From NCBI RefSeq assembly GCF_018919215.1, contig NZ_JAHLQK010000005.1, positions 248,001 to 312,000 on the forward strand: a stretch of 64,000 nt of DNA, written 5' to 3'. The notes under the pieces were generated by a model. It was not told where the DNA came from. It saw only the letters and a program-made list of their open reading frames with translations, and ran no database searches. This stretch comes from Alkaliphilus flagellatus (GTDB taxonomy: Bacteria; Bacillota; Clostridia; Peptostreptococcales; Natronincolaceae). The translations under genes and the position numbers were made by a program. Shown here in pieces: positions 36,256 through 44,520 of this stretch (position 1 is the stretch's first letter; every line of letters starts with the position of its first letter).

Positions 36256-38157
36256 TTATTTTGTTATTGCAACATTACTAAGAGCATCATAGTTAAAGTC
36301 ACTTTTAATTTCCTTAATTATACTATCACAGTTTAATCCTAATTTATTATATAAAATATCAACATCACCATGTTCAATAAATTCATCAGGCAAAGCAAAT
36401 ACTTTGACCTCTTTTAATATTTTATAGTCATTTAGCAAGGCTTGAACTTGACTTCCAAATCCTCCAATCTTTGCATTATCCTCAATAGTATAAATTCGCT
36501 TATGTTTTTTCGCTAGGTTAGTAATAAGTTCCTTATCAATTGGCTTAATAAATCTAGGGTTAACTAAAGTAGTAAAAATATTATTTATTTCTAGTTCCTT
36601 ACATATATCTAATGCCATTTGATTAACAGTTCCTAAGGCAATTATTAAAGCATCGTAGCCTTTCTCATAAATAACTTCTCCCTTACCAACTTGTATAGGA
36701 TTAAGCAATTCTTCATTTTCTAATTCAACCGATCCTCTAGGATAGCGAATCGCTATAGGCCCATTATGATCCATAGCAAATTTAACCATTTGCCTCAACT
36801 CCAAACCATCTTTAGGTGCTAAAAAAGTTAAGTTTGGAATACAAGATAAGAAAGATATATCTAAAGAACCATGATGTGTTTCCCCATCATTTCCTACTAA
36901 ACCAGCACGATCAATCAAATAAGTAACAGGTAAGTTTTGAATACAAGCATCATGAATCACCTGATCATAGGCTCTTTGAAGGAAAGTCGAATAAACAGCA
37001 AAAACTGGCTTATACCCTCCAGCAGCCATTCCAGCGGCAAATGTAGCTGCATGTTGTTCGGCAATTCCAACATCGAAAAACCTATTTGGATATTTATTAG
37101 CAAAATCACTGAGTCCAGTTCCCGATGGCATAGCGGCAGTAATAGCAACGATTTTCTCATCCTTCTCTGCACATTCTACCAAAGTTTTTCCTGCAATTTC
37201 AGAATAAGATAAAGTAGATTTATTGTAAACCGGTTTTCCTGTTTCTACTTTGAAAGGATTCACCCCATGAAATTTATCTGGTGACTTCTCAGCTAAATGA
37301 TATCCTTTACCTTTTTTAGTTATTACATGCAATAAAACTGGTCCTTTAATATTTTTAGTACGATTCATTACTTCATATAGTGCATTATAATTATGTCCAT
37401 CAATAGGGCCTATATAGGTGAAACCTAACTCCTCAAATAGTACTCCAGGTACAAAAAAGTATTTTATGCTATCCTTTGCCTTTTCTGCAGTTTTCATAAC
37501 TGTTTTCCCTATTGCGGGGATATTACTAATTAGGTTTTCTACATCATCCTTAACTTTAGAATAAATCGGTGCCGTTCTTATTTTATTTAAGTAATTAGAT
37601 AGTCCACCTACATTTGGGGATATAGACATTTCGTTGTCATTTAAAATAACGATAATATCTTTTTCACTCTGACCTATATGATTCAATGCCTCAAAAGCCA
37701 AACCACCTGTCATTGCTCCATCACCAATAACTGCTATAACATGATGATTATCGTTATTTAAGTCTCGTGCAGTAGCCAGCCCCATAGCCGCAGATATAGA
37801 TGTACTACTATGACCTGTATCAAAATGATCGTGTTCACTTTCATATCGCTTTGGAAAACCACTTAACCCTTTATATTGTCTTAGGGTAGAAAATTGTTCT
37901 CTTCTACCAGTCAATATTTTATGAACATATGCTTGATGTCCAACATCCCAGATAATCTTATCATCAGGACTATTAAATACAGTGTGTAGAGCCAAGGTTA
38001 ATTCTACTACACCTAAGTTAGACGCTAAATGTCCCCCTGTTTTAGAAACCGAATCTATTAAAAAACTTCTAATTTCATCGGCCAGTATTTGTATCTCTCT
38101 ATTATTTAGTCTTTTTAAATCATCAGTAGAATCAACCTTAGACAAATATTGATACAT
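36256..38157 (-). CDS. dxs: 1-deoxy-D-xylulose-5-phosphate synthase
   Basis: A 633-residue thiamine-diphosphate transketolase-type enzyme, the first step of the MEP isoprenoid pathway. N-terminal HLASNLGVVELTLALH and DVGHQAYVHKILTGR, the ThDP motif GDGAMTGGLAFEALN(H), and the pyrimidine domain with DRAGLVGNDGETHHG are all intact, and the length is normal. It follows oapA by 17 bp. With ispA upstream it frames the OLE RNA locus. Confidence 0.97.
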   Translation of the reverse strand: MYQYLSKVDSTDDLKRLNNREIQILADEIRSFLIDSVSKTGGHLASNLGVVELTLALHTVFNSPDDKIIWDVGHQAYVHKILTGRREQFSTLRQYKGLSGFPKRYESEHDHFDTGHSSTSISAAMGLATARDLNNDNHHVIAVIGDGAMTGGLAFEALNHIGQSEKDIIVILNDNEMSISPNVGGLSNYLNKIRTAPIYSKVKDDVENLISNIPAIGKTVMKTAEKAKDSIKYFFVPGVLFEELGFTYIGPIDGHNYNALYEVMNRTKNIKGPVLLHVITKKGKGYHLAEKSPDKFHGVNPFKVETGKPVYNKSTLSYSEIAGKTLVECAEKDEKIVAITAAMPSGTGLSDFANKYPNRFFDVGIAEQHAATFAAGMAAGGYKPVFAVYSTFLQRAYDQVIHDACIQNLPVTYLIDRAGLVGNDGETHHGSLDISFLSCIPNLTFLAPKDGLELRQMVKFAMDHNGPIAIRYPRGSVELENEELLNPIQVGKGEVIYEKGYDALIIALGTVNQMALDICKELEINNIFTTLVNPRFIKPIDKELITNLAKKHKRIYTIEDNAKIGGFGSQVQALLNDYKILKEVKVFALPDEFIEHGDVDILYNKLGLNCDSIIKEIKSDFNYDALSNVAITK

Positions 38158-38174
38158 TTTATAATCTCTCCTTC

Positions 38175-38801
38175 CTATCTTTTCTCTTTTATTTTTGATG
38201 AAGGAATTATATCTATTCCGGTTTTTTTGTGTATAAAATTTAAAAATCGAGCTGTATTAAAAACAATAATATGAGCATTATTTATAGCAATACCTTTTCC
38301 AATAGCCTTACCACCAACAGTGAGGGCTGCGACTAGACCACTTAAAATAGTAGTTAATAAAGGTCGAGACATAGATAAAGGTAGAGTTTTCAAGTTTATA
38401 ATGATACTTGCTCCTGCCACACCGCTTAAAATACCACAAATATCACCAATAACATCATTACAAAAATTTGATACTGGACCTGCATTCTTTAAAAGCTTAA
38501 TAGCAAACTTTGCTCCTTCTACCTTATTTGCCGCCATAGCATGAAAAGGTTTTTCAGATGCAGATGTTACCGAAATTCCTATAATATCGGTAAATACTCC
38601 AATAGAAATAATAATTAAAAGTATAATAAAAGCAAAATAAACTTCAGCATTACTTAAAACCGCTTCAGAGAAAACACTAATTCCCATTGCTAGAAAAAAT
38701 GTCCAAATAGTAATCGTAATAACCCATCTAAAATTATACTTTTTCCATAGATTTGTTAATCCACCACTAGATACTTTGGCGTTTTTATTCCATTTGAACA
38801 A
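38175..38801 (-). CDS. oapA: OLE-associated membrane protein OapA
   Basis: A 208-residue polytopic membrane protein immediately downstream of the OLE RNA and 17 bp upstream of dxs, the position occupied by oapA in Bacillus halodurans and other OLE-bearing Firmicutes. The start is TTG with a GGAGGG site 6 nt upstream. About four hydrophobic segments: roughly residues 28-48, 54-80, 122-140 and 148-170. The region FHAMAANKVEGAKFAIKLL with VSNFCNDVIGDICG resembles CNNM/CorC membrane domains, in line with the magnesium phenotypes reported for the OLE complex. OapA binds OLE RNA and brings it to the membrane. Identification rests on family resemblance and context together. Confidence 0.88.
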   Translation of the reverse strand: MFKWNKNAKVSSGGLTNLWKKYNFRWVITITIWTFFLAMGISVFSEAVLSNAEVYFAFIILLIIISIGVFTDIIGISVTSASEKPFHAMAANKVEGAKFAIKLLKNAGPVSNFCNDVIGDICGILSGVAGASIIINLKTLPLSMSRPLLTTILSGLVAALTVGGKAIGKGIAINNAHIIVFNTARFLNFIHKKTGIDIIPSSKIKEKR

Positions 38802-38851
38802 AATTATCCCTCCATGTTTTATGTATAAAACATTACATTATATAAATATAA

Positions 38852-39457
38852 AGCTGATAGCATATGCTACCAGCTCCATAAGCAGTGATAGTATAATAAG
38901 TAAATTTTACGGCTTAGGTCCAGTTGGATTTCCCAAATCAGTACTGCCTGTCACCATTGCAGCGGTTTCCCTTTAAACCGATATCTACTTTGTCACCAAT
39001 AGTAAGACTGGATTGCCACTTAGTCCGCACTGTAATCCTTAATATACCTCAATATGAACAGTCTAGGAGTTTTCCTCAACAATTAAATTAACCCTTAGCC
39101 TCTTTTGCAACATAGGTTTCAAGTAGCGATGAATCCTTTCACCGGGCCCTGGTTTCTGGAAACTGATCTACTTATCTGCCTACATCACTCAAGGCAGGCT
39201 ACACTGCTCAATCGCACTTTCATACAAAATTGCAGGTTCCCCCTCTTCACATAACTGAAGTCGGTCTCCACGAGGCAAGGGTCAACGCCCGCATGCCATT
39301 GCGGATCGCCCCCACCTCTTACTCCCAGAACCGACCCCCAACTGGGCGTCAGCGGCCGAAACTAGGAACTTCATCGATATGCCCTTCAACGGATTTTTAG
39401 CCCCGCCTTCGAGGTTAATTTAATTGACTAGAATACTGCATCACTACAAATTAATCA
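38852..39457 (-). ncRNA. ole: OLE RNA (ornate, large, extremophilic)
   Basis: A gene-free, comparatively GC-rich, highly structured stretch on the minus strand between the PAP2-type gene and oapA, within the ispA-dxs isoprenoid cluster. Predicted ends are a transcription start near 39457 (7 nt after the -10 at 39464-39469) and a hairpin at 38852-38875, giving about 606 nt, very close to the roughly 610 nt known for OLE RNA. Several local hairpins are visible: CCGCA/TGCGG near 39289-39304, CTGCCT/AGGCAG near 39177-39198, CGGTTT/AAACCG near 38966-38983. Reading frames are closed throughout. OLE RNA forms a membrane ribonucleoprotein with OapA, OapB and OapC and affects growth under cold, alcohol and Mg2+ stress. 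The 3' end is the least certain boundary. Confidence 0.9.
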
Positions 39458-39463
39458 TAGAAC

Positions 39464-39492
39464 ATTATAGCATAGAAACTTATTGTAATCAA
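39464..39492 (-). promoter_or_regulatory. Promoter of OLE RNA
   Basis: On the minus strand TTGATT (39492-39487) and TATAAT (39469-39464) with a 17-bp spacer and a TG one base before the -10 (extended -10, TGCTATAAT). The -35 overlaps the last codons of the upstream PAP2-type gene. It gives the RNA transcription independent of the operon. Confidence 0.8.
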
Positions 39493-39938
39493 ATCATTAA
39501 ATTAGCCAATAGTATACCTAAAATAGCACCTGCAAACACTTCTACTGGTGTATGACCAATTAACTCCTTTAGTCTCTTTTCAGTCAATCTTTTCTCCTTT
39601 TTATGATGCATATCTTCAATCATTTTATTTAATATAATTGCCTGTTTGCCTACTGCTCTTCTTACACCTGCTGCATCATACATAATTACCAGTGAAAAAC
39701 ATAAGCAAATAGCAAAATACGCGGAATCCCATCCATGTGTCAGTCCTACAGCTGTTGTAAGTCCCATTACGAATGAAGCATGAGAACTTGGCATCCCTCC
39801 AGAACCCACAAACCTGGTAAAGTCAATTCGTCTGCTTTTAATAAATGTATGAACTACCTTTATTGCCTGTGCTATAAACCAAGATAAAAATGCCACCCAC
39901 AAAATCTTATTTTCACCAATTAATTTAACAAAAGTCAC
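39489..39938 (-). CDS. Divergent PAP2 family membrane protein (YuiD-like)
   Basis: A 149-residue small membrane protein of the divergent PAP2/DUF212 family. The phosphatase-like motif GGMPSSHASF (around residue 50) and DAAGVRRAVGKQA follow the family; full acid-phosphatase catalytic motifs are partly degenerate. GTG start after AAGGAGG. Encoded between ispA and OLE RNA, it may act on polyprenyl pyrophosphates, but this is only suggested by context. Confidence 0.87.
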   Translation of the reverse strand: MTFVKLIGENKILWVAFLSWFIAQAIKVVHTFIKSRRIDFTRFVGSGGMPSSHASFVMGLTTAVGLTHGWDSAYFAICLCFSLVIMYDAAGVRRAVGKQAIILNKMIEDMHHKKEKRLTEKRLKELIGHTPVEVFAGAILGILLANLMI

Positions 39939-39955
39939 TGATGTTCCTCCTTAAA

Positions 39956-40843
39956 TTAGAACTCTCTTTTCATTAGATAATTACTCAGCTCTAAAAGAAA
40001 ATTCGACTTGTCACTATATGGTTTAAGTAGAGAGTTTACATTATCAGTTAATTCTTCTACACGCTCGATAGAAGATTCTATGCCAAACAAAGATGCGTAT
40101 GTAGACTTGTGTTTTTCCATATCACTCCCAATACTTTTTCCTAACTTACTTTCATCGCCTATAACATCTAATATGTCATCCGTGATTTGAAATGCTAGTC
40201 CCAAATTTAAGCCTATTTCTTCCATACATTTAATATCTTCCTCTCTAGCACCACCAATAATAGCTCCTACTTTTAAAGGGGCAGTAATTAGTGCAGCGGT
40301 TTTATTCATATGTATGTAGTTAAGAGTTTCTTCTTTTATAGCTTTATTTTCACTTTCAAGGTCAACTATTTGTCCACCAATCATTCCATTAATTCCAGCA
40401 CTATTAGCAATTTCTTTAATACTTCTAATATGTGAATACATATCTTTATGTTTCAGAGCATTATCTAACATAATCTCAAAAGAGTAGTTTAGCAAACCAT
40501 CACCAGCAAGGATTGCAATTCCTTCTCCATATATTTTGTGATTAGTTAATTTACCCCTTCTATAGTCATCATTATCCATAGCTGGTAAATCATCATGAAT
40601 TAAAGAATAGGTATGTATCATTTCTAATGCACATGCATACGGCATAACCTCATGAATATCCTTTCCAAACAAATCATAGGAAGCTAATGCAAGAATTGGT
40701 CTTAATCTTTTACCGCCTGCAAATAGACTATACTTCATAGATTCTATTAATTTATTGTTATGTCCCTTTTCATAGTCAAGATAACTAGAAAGTTGGGCAT
40801 TAACTAACTCAATATAATTATTTAATTGATCCTTGAAAATCAT
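39956..40843 (-). CDS. ispA: Farnesyl/geranylgeranyl diphosphate synthase
   Basis: A 295-residue short-chain polyprenyl diphosphate synthase. First aspartate-rich motif DDLPAMDND with YSLIHDDLPAMD upstream, GKRLRPILAL at the N-terminus, second motif ITDDILDVIGD. It supplies farnesyl diphosphate for undecaprenyl carrier synthesis. The start codon follows the xseB stop directly. Confidence 0.95.
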   Translation of the reverse strand: MIFKDQLNNYIELVNAQLSSYLDYEKGHNNKLIESMKYSLFAGGKRLRPILALASYDLFGKDIHEVMPYACALEMIHTYSLIHDDLPAMDNDDYRRGKLTNHKIYGEGIAILAGDGLLNYSFEIMLDNALKHKDMYSHIRSIKEIANSAGINGMIGGQIVDLESENKAIKEETLNYIHMNKTAALITAPLKVGAIIGGAREEDIKCMEEIGLNLGLAFQITDDILDVIGDESKLGKSIGSDMEKHKSTYASLFGIESSIERVEELTDNVNSLLKPYSDKSNFLLELSNYLMKREF

Positions 40844-41074
40844 TTACTCACCCTCCTCGTATTCAAATGGCACTTCTTTAAACTCACCATTCTCCTCTAC
40901 GATTGTATTTATCTTTTTCTCAACTTCATTAAGCTCTTTGCTACATAAACGATATAAATTTATTCCTTCCTCAAATATTTTTAAGGAATCATCTAAAGAT
41001 AATTGCTCTTTCTCTAACTTATTAACAGCTTCCTCTAGCTTAGTTAGTGCTTCTTCAAAATTAAGATTTGACAA
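40844..41074 (-). CDS. xseB: Exodeoxyribonuclease VII small subunit
   Basis: A 76-residue XseB, coiled-coil partner of XseA. Typical N-terminus NFEEALTKLEEAVNKLEKEQLSLDDSL (split by length limits) with LYRLCSKELNEVEKKI downstream. Overlaps xseA by 14 bp and abuts ispA. Confidence 0.93.
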   Translation of the reverse strand: MSNLNFEEALTKLEEAVNKLEKEQLSLDDSLKIFEEGINLYRLCSKELNEVEKKINTIVEENGEFKEVPFEYEEGE

Positions 41075-42287
41075 AGGCTTTTTCCTCCTTTATACATTTA
41101 ATGACTCTACAACTAATTTCACCATCTATTAAATCAATACTTAATATTCTATCCATTCTAACTTGATCTACAGATTTAATTATTTGATTTTTTTCATCCC
41201 TTACTATTGAGTAACCCCTTGAAAATACTGATAGGGGACTTAGTCCATTTAGTCGTTCACCTAAGTACATTAAATGTCTCTCATTAAATTCTATTTTAGC
41301 CTTTAAGTATCTATTAAGCCTCTGTAATAATTCATCTATATATTGTTGCTTATCATATATTTGATTTAAAGGATACTTAAAGAAGTAGTTATTTTCAATT
41401 AAAGATAATCTTTGTTCTAACTCATTAATTTTAATATTCATAGAATAAAGTAATCTTTTTTTAGCTGAGTTCATATAGTCTTTTATATTAAGTATATTTG
41501 GTACAACTAGCTCTGCAGCTGCCGACGGAGTAGGTGCTCTCAAATCAGCAACAAAATCTGCAATTGTAAAGTCTGTTTCATGACCAACAGCTGACACTAT
41601 AGGAACATGACTATTAAATATAGCTCTAGCTACTTTTTCTTCATTAAATGCCCATAGTTCTTCCATAGAACCACCACCACGCCCAATAATAGCAATATCA
41701 ATGTCTGAAAATCTATTACATAAATTTATAGCATTAACAATAGATGTTGCTGCTGCTTCTCCCTGTACTAAAACAGGAAAAACACATAACTCTACCTTTG
41801 GAAATCTTCGGAATATGACTGAAATAATGTCTCTAATAGCCGCCCCAGTGGGGGATGTAATAATTGCAATTTTTCTAGGGATATAAGGAAGTTGTTTTTT
41901 ATATTTAATATCAAAAATACCTTCCTTATCTAATTTGTCTTTCAATTGTTGATATGCCAGGTGAAGTGCACCAAGACCTAGAGGTTCCATATCAGTAACG
42001 TATAATTGATACTGTCCATCTCTTTCATATATAGATACATATCCCTTGCAAATTAGGCTCATCCCCTCATTTGGAAGGAACTTTAATTTTTCACAATTAG
42101 ATTTAAACATCACACAATTAATTCTGCTATTTTGGTCTTTTAAAGTAAAATACATATGGCCACTACTATGAAATTTATAGTTTGAAATTTCACCTTTTAC
42201 ATGAATATGACCTAAAATCGGATCACTAATTAAAATTCTTTTAATATATTGATTAACTTCAGAAATAGAGAGGGCCTTAATTTGCAT
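41061..42287 (-). CDS. xseA: Exodeoxyribonuclease VII large subunit
   Basis: A 408-residue XseA. N-terminal OB fold (VKGEISNYKFHSSGHMYFTL) followed by the nuclease core with ITSPTGAAIRDII, IGRGGGSMEELWAFNEE, VSAVGHETDFTIADFVAD and DLRAPTPSAAAEL. Length slightly shorter than the E. coli enzyme, normal for Firmicutes. Confidence 0.95.
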   Translation of the reverse strand: MQIKALSISEVNQYIKRILISDPILGHIHVKGEISNYKFHSSGHMYFTLKDQNSRINCVMFKSNCEKLKFLPNEGMSLICKGYVSIYERDGQYQLYVTDMEPLGLGALHLAYQQLKDKLDKEGIFDIKYKKQLPYIPRKIAIITSPTGAAIRDIISVIFRRFPKVELCVFPVLVQGEAAATSIVNAINLCNRFSDIDIAIIGRGGGSMEELWAFNEEKVARAIFNSHVPIVSAVGHETDFTIADFVADLRAPTPSAAAELVVPNILNIKDYMNSAKKRLLYSMNIKINELEQRLSLIENNYFFKYPLNQIYDKQQYIDELLQRLNRYLKAKIEFNERHLMYLGERLNGLSPLSVFSRGYSIVRDEKNQIIKSVDQVRMDRILSIDLIDGEISCRVIKCIKEEKAFVKS

Positions 42288-42305
42288 CTTATAAATATAC
42301 CTCCT

Positions 42306-43277
42306 CTAAATTGTATAATTTTGTTTTAAATATTGAAATAATCCAAGAGCCGCTACTCCTACAGCATTATCTGTACAATATTTAGAATTGGCAAAATAAA
42401 TATTAATATTTTCCTTTGAAAGTTTGTCCAATAAATGTGAACGAATTTGACCATTAGAGGCTACTCCACCTACGATTAATAATTTTTTTAGGCTATATTG
42501 TTTTATTACACCTTTAATTAATAAAACAAGAGACTTAGCTATACAGTCAAATGTAGCATAGGAAATTTCATCGTATTTTATAGTACCATCATTTATAAGT
42601 CTTGAAAAATAAGTTTCAGGACCAGAAAAGCTAACTGTATTATTTGTTACAGAAAAGGGTACATTAAAATCTACACTTTTAATATTTTTACTCATTTTTT
42701 CTAAGTGAGATCCTGATGGAAAAGGTAGTCCCATCTTAGTTCCAATTCGATCTATTAACTGCCCTGCACTTATATCGCTACTTCCACCAATTATTTTAAT
42801 TTCATACCCTACATCAAGTGGTTTAACCTTTAATATTTCTGTAGTACCTCCTGATATATGAAGAGCTATAAATTCCTCCTTAAAATCTAATTGTTCGGAC
42901 CATAATCCAGCCGCAATGTGTCCTTCTTGATGACTAAACTCAAAAAAAGGAATATGCCATAGCTTGCTCATAGTTTCACCATAGGATTTTGATGCTAAAA
43001 AGACAGGCATGTACGAATTCTCAACGGATCTAGGTCTTGTTGATGCGCTAATTGCAACAATGTTAAAAGTCCTACTACTTGTTATTATCTCATTAGCTAA
43101 AATAGGTATGTGTTTAATATGATGAAAAAGTGCATCCGATTGTCTTAAACCCTTTTTACCTTTATCCACAGGTAGTAATTTTCTAGCATCATATATTACC
43201 TGGCTATCTAATGTCATTAATGTCATCGAAGTAGTATAATTAGAAGTATCTAAGCCTAATATAGCTTCATTACTCAT
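42306..43277 (-). CDS. TsaD/Kae1-family paralogue (M22 glycoprotease-like)
   Basis: A 323-residue ASKHA-fold protein related to TsaD (tRNA threonylcarbamoyladenosine factor). It has LGLDTSNYTTS at the N-terminus, the metal-binding HxxGH (HQEGHIAAG), a sugar-binding HISGGTTEIL and C-terminal VGGVASNGQIR. This form, encoded between nusB and xseA in many Clostridia, is a paralogue of the essential TsaD, not the orthologue; its own function is unknown. It overlaps nusB by 8 bp. Confidence 0.82.
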   Translation of the reverse strand: MSNEAILGLDTSNYTTSMTLMTLDSQVIYDARKLLPVDKGKKGLRQSDALFHHIKHIPILANEIITSSRTFNIVAISASTRPRSVENSYMPVFLASKSYGETMSKLWHIPFFEFSHQEGHIAAGLWSEQLDFKEEFIALHISGGTTEILKVKPLDVGYEIKIIGGSSDISAGQLIDRIGTKMGLPFPSGSHLEKMSKNIKSVDFNVPFSVTNNTVSFSGPETYFSRLINDGTIKYDEISYATFDCIAKSLVLLIKGVIKQYSLKKLLIVGGVASNGQIRSHLLDKLSKENINIYFANSKYCTDNAVGVAALGLFQYLKQNYTI

Positions 43278-43686
43278 CTTCTTTTAGTCCTGCTTTTTCT
43301 ACATATTTACCTAAAATACCATTAATAAAAGATGGTGTTTCATCAGAACCATATAACTTTGCTAATTCGACAGCTTCATTAATAGATACTCTGTATGGAA
43401 TGTCTTTCATATAGAGTATTTCAGCAAAAGCTAATCTTAAAATTGCTAAATCAACGTTAGCAATACGATTCAGTTTCCACCCCTTAGAATACTCCTCTAT
43501 AACTCTGTCTATATCAGTTAGATTAACAATAACTCCATTTAATACATCGTATATATAATCCCTTTGTTTTTCCTCAATACTTCCCTCAAATATATGATGA
43601 TCTGCCTTTTTTAAGTCAAAGTCATTATTTATGTGCATCTCAAATAATACTTTCATACTAAGTTCTCTAGCTAATTTTCTACTCAT
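43270..43686 (-). CDS. nusB: Transcription antitermination factor NusB
   Basis: A 138-residue NusB. The ATG at 43686 follows AGGAGGAAAAAA. All-helical fold with the conserved MSRKLARELSMKVLFE start, VNLTDIDRVIEEYSKGW and SINEAVELAKLYGSDETPSFING. Binds boxA with NusE in rRNA antitermination. Confidence 0.94.
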   Translation of the reverse strand: MSRKLARELSMKVLFEMHINNDFDLKKADHHIFEGSIEEKQRDYIYDVLNGVIVNLTDIDRVIEEYSKGWKLNRIANVDLAILRLAFAEILYMKDIPYRVSINEAVELAKLYGSDETPSFINGILGKYVEKAGLKEDE

Positions 43687-43823
43687 TTTTTTCCTCCTAT
43701 TATATGTAGTATATGGCATTATTATATATTATATATTGTTCTATGTAACTAGCAATTTTAAACTACTTGGAGACAAAATTAAATTTTAATTTTCATTTTA
43801 CCTTATAGTAACACTATTGTAAG

Positions 43824-43859
43824 CTAAATTAACCCTCTATTTTTAGAGGGTTAGTTTAG
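43824..43859 (-). terminator. Hairpin downstream of asp23/yqhY
   Basis: A 15-bp stem (CTAAACTAACCCTCT on the minus strand, one mismatch) with a 6-nt loop, just after the asp23 stop. The U-tract is weak (ATTTAG), so termination may be partial. Confidence 0.6.
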
Positions 43860-43866
43860 ATGATAG

Positions 43867-44259
43867 TTATTTTGACTGTTGTAATTGTCCTTCTTGTTCT
43901 ACACTTTCATTAGTAAAATTTACTCCTTGTACATGTATGTTTACTTCATTAACTTCTATACCAGTCATTGTTTCTATAGTTTTTTTTACATTTTCTTGAA
44001 TTTCCCAAGCTACATCAGGAATTTTTGTTCCATATTCAACAATAATATATAAATCGATGTTAGCAACCTTCTCTTTTACCTCTACCTTTACGCCTTTAGA
44101 AAGACTTTTCTTTCCTAGAATTTCTGCAATATCTCCTACAAATCCTCCACTCATTCCAGCTACTCCTTTAACTTCAGTAGCGGCCAATCCAGCAATTGTT
44201 GCTACAACATCATCTACAATCTTAACTTCGCCATACTCTAGATTTTCAATTGTATCCAT
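43867..44259 (-). CDS. yqhY: Asp23/Gls24 family protein (YqhY-like)
   Basis: A 130-residue Asp23-family protein. VATIAGLAATEVKGVAGMSGG near the N-terminus, VEVKEKVANIDLYIIVEYGTKIPDVAW in the middle (shown in parts: VANIDLYIIVEYG) and VNEVNIHVQGVNF near the end. The position next to nusB marks it as YqhY, linked in Bacillus to acetyl-CoA carboxylase control. GGGGGTGA precedes the ATG. It is preceded by a structured RNA with its own promoter. Confidence 0.88.
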   Translation of the reverse strand: MDTIENLEYGEVKIVDDVVATIAGLAATEVKGVAGMSGGFVGDIAEILGKKSLSKGVKVEVKEKVANIDLYIIVEYGTKIPDVAWEIQENVKKTIETMTGIEVNEVNIHVQGVNFTNESVEQEGQLQQSK

Positions 44260-44285
44260 TCTTTCACCCCCTGAATGTCAATTTG

Positions 44286-44479
44286 ATAAACAAAACTTGA
44301 TTCAGATGGAATTTCAACTCCATCTGAATCACAGTCGAACTTTGAGCACTTGAAAATTTATTCTAAATTTTCAAGTGCGACAGGAACCGATGCCATAGCA
44401 TCGGACGATTGTTATTTCGAGGATGTAGTACTTGCCCTCCAGTTTATTGAAACAGGAGCATTAGCAATACATCAAAGAT
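44286..44479 (-). ncRNA. Unassigned structured leader or small RNA upstream of asp23/yqhY
   Basis: A gene-free segment of about 194 nt with its own promoter and four strong hairpins: (1) GATGTA/TACATC continuing through TTGC/GCAA and CTCC-T-GTTT/AAAC-T-GGAG; (2) CCGATGC/GCATCGG; (3) a 14-bp stem at 44347-44378, GCACTTGAAAATTT with its complement; (4) a 12-bp terminator-like stem (GATTCAGATGGA, 44299-44310 with 44319-44330) followed by AAGTTTTGTTT. No reading frame of note. It ends 26 nt ahead of the asp23 start, so it may be an attenuator/riboswitch-type leader or a free small RNA. I could not match it to a known riboswitch, T-box, SRP or 6S RNA. Confidence 0.6.
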
Positions 44480-44485
44480 AAATTC

Positions 44486-44514
44486 ATTATACCAAATCTA
44501 GACTTCATTGACAA
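44486..44514 (-). promoter_or_regulatory. Strong promoter for the structured RNA/asp23
   Basis: TTGTCA (44514-44509) and TATAAT (44491-44486) on the minus strand with a 17-bp spacer, directly after the spoIIIAH stop codon. Confidence 0.78.
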
Positions 44515-44520
44515 ACAGTT

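Noticed and set aside
36937-37212. Overlapping ORFs on both strands inside dxs
   Set aside because: Shadows of the strongly conserved dxs reading frame.
38821-39488. Protein-coding explanation for the OLE region, including a short plus-strand ORF at its edge (38776-38976)
   Set aside because: Frames are closed across the rest, base composition is structured-RNA-like, and the short ORF has no ribosome-binding site and runs antisense to the oapA start and RNA end.
44286-44479. Possible 6S RNA or T-box in front of asp23
   Set aside because: The length would suit 6S RNA, but the 5' and 3' ends do not form a closing stem and there is no central bubble; the T-box sequence (GGTGG-type) is absent.
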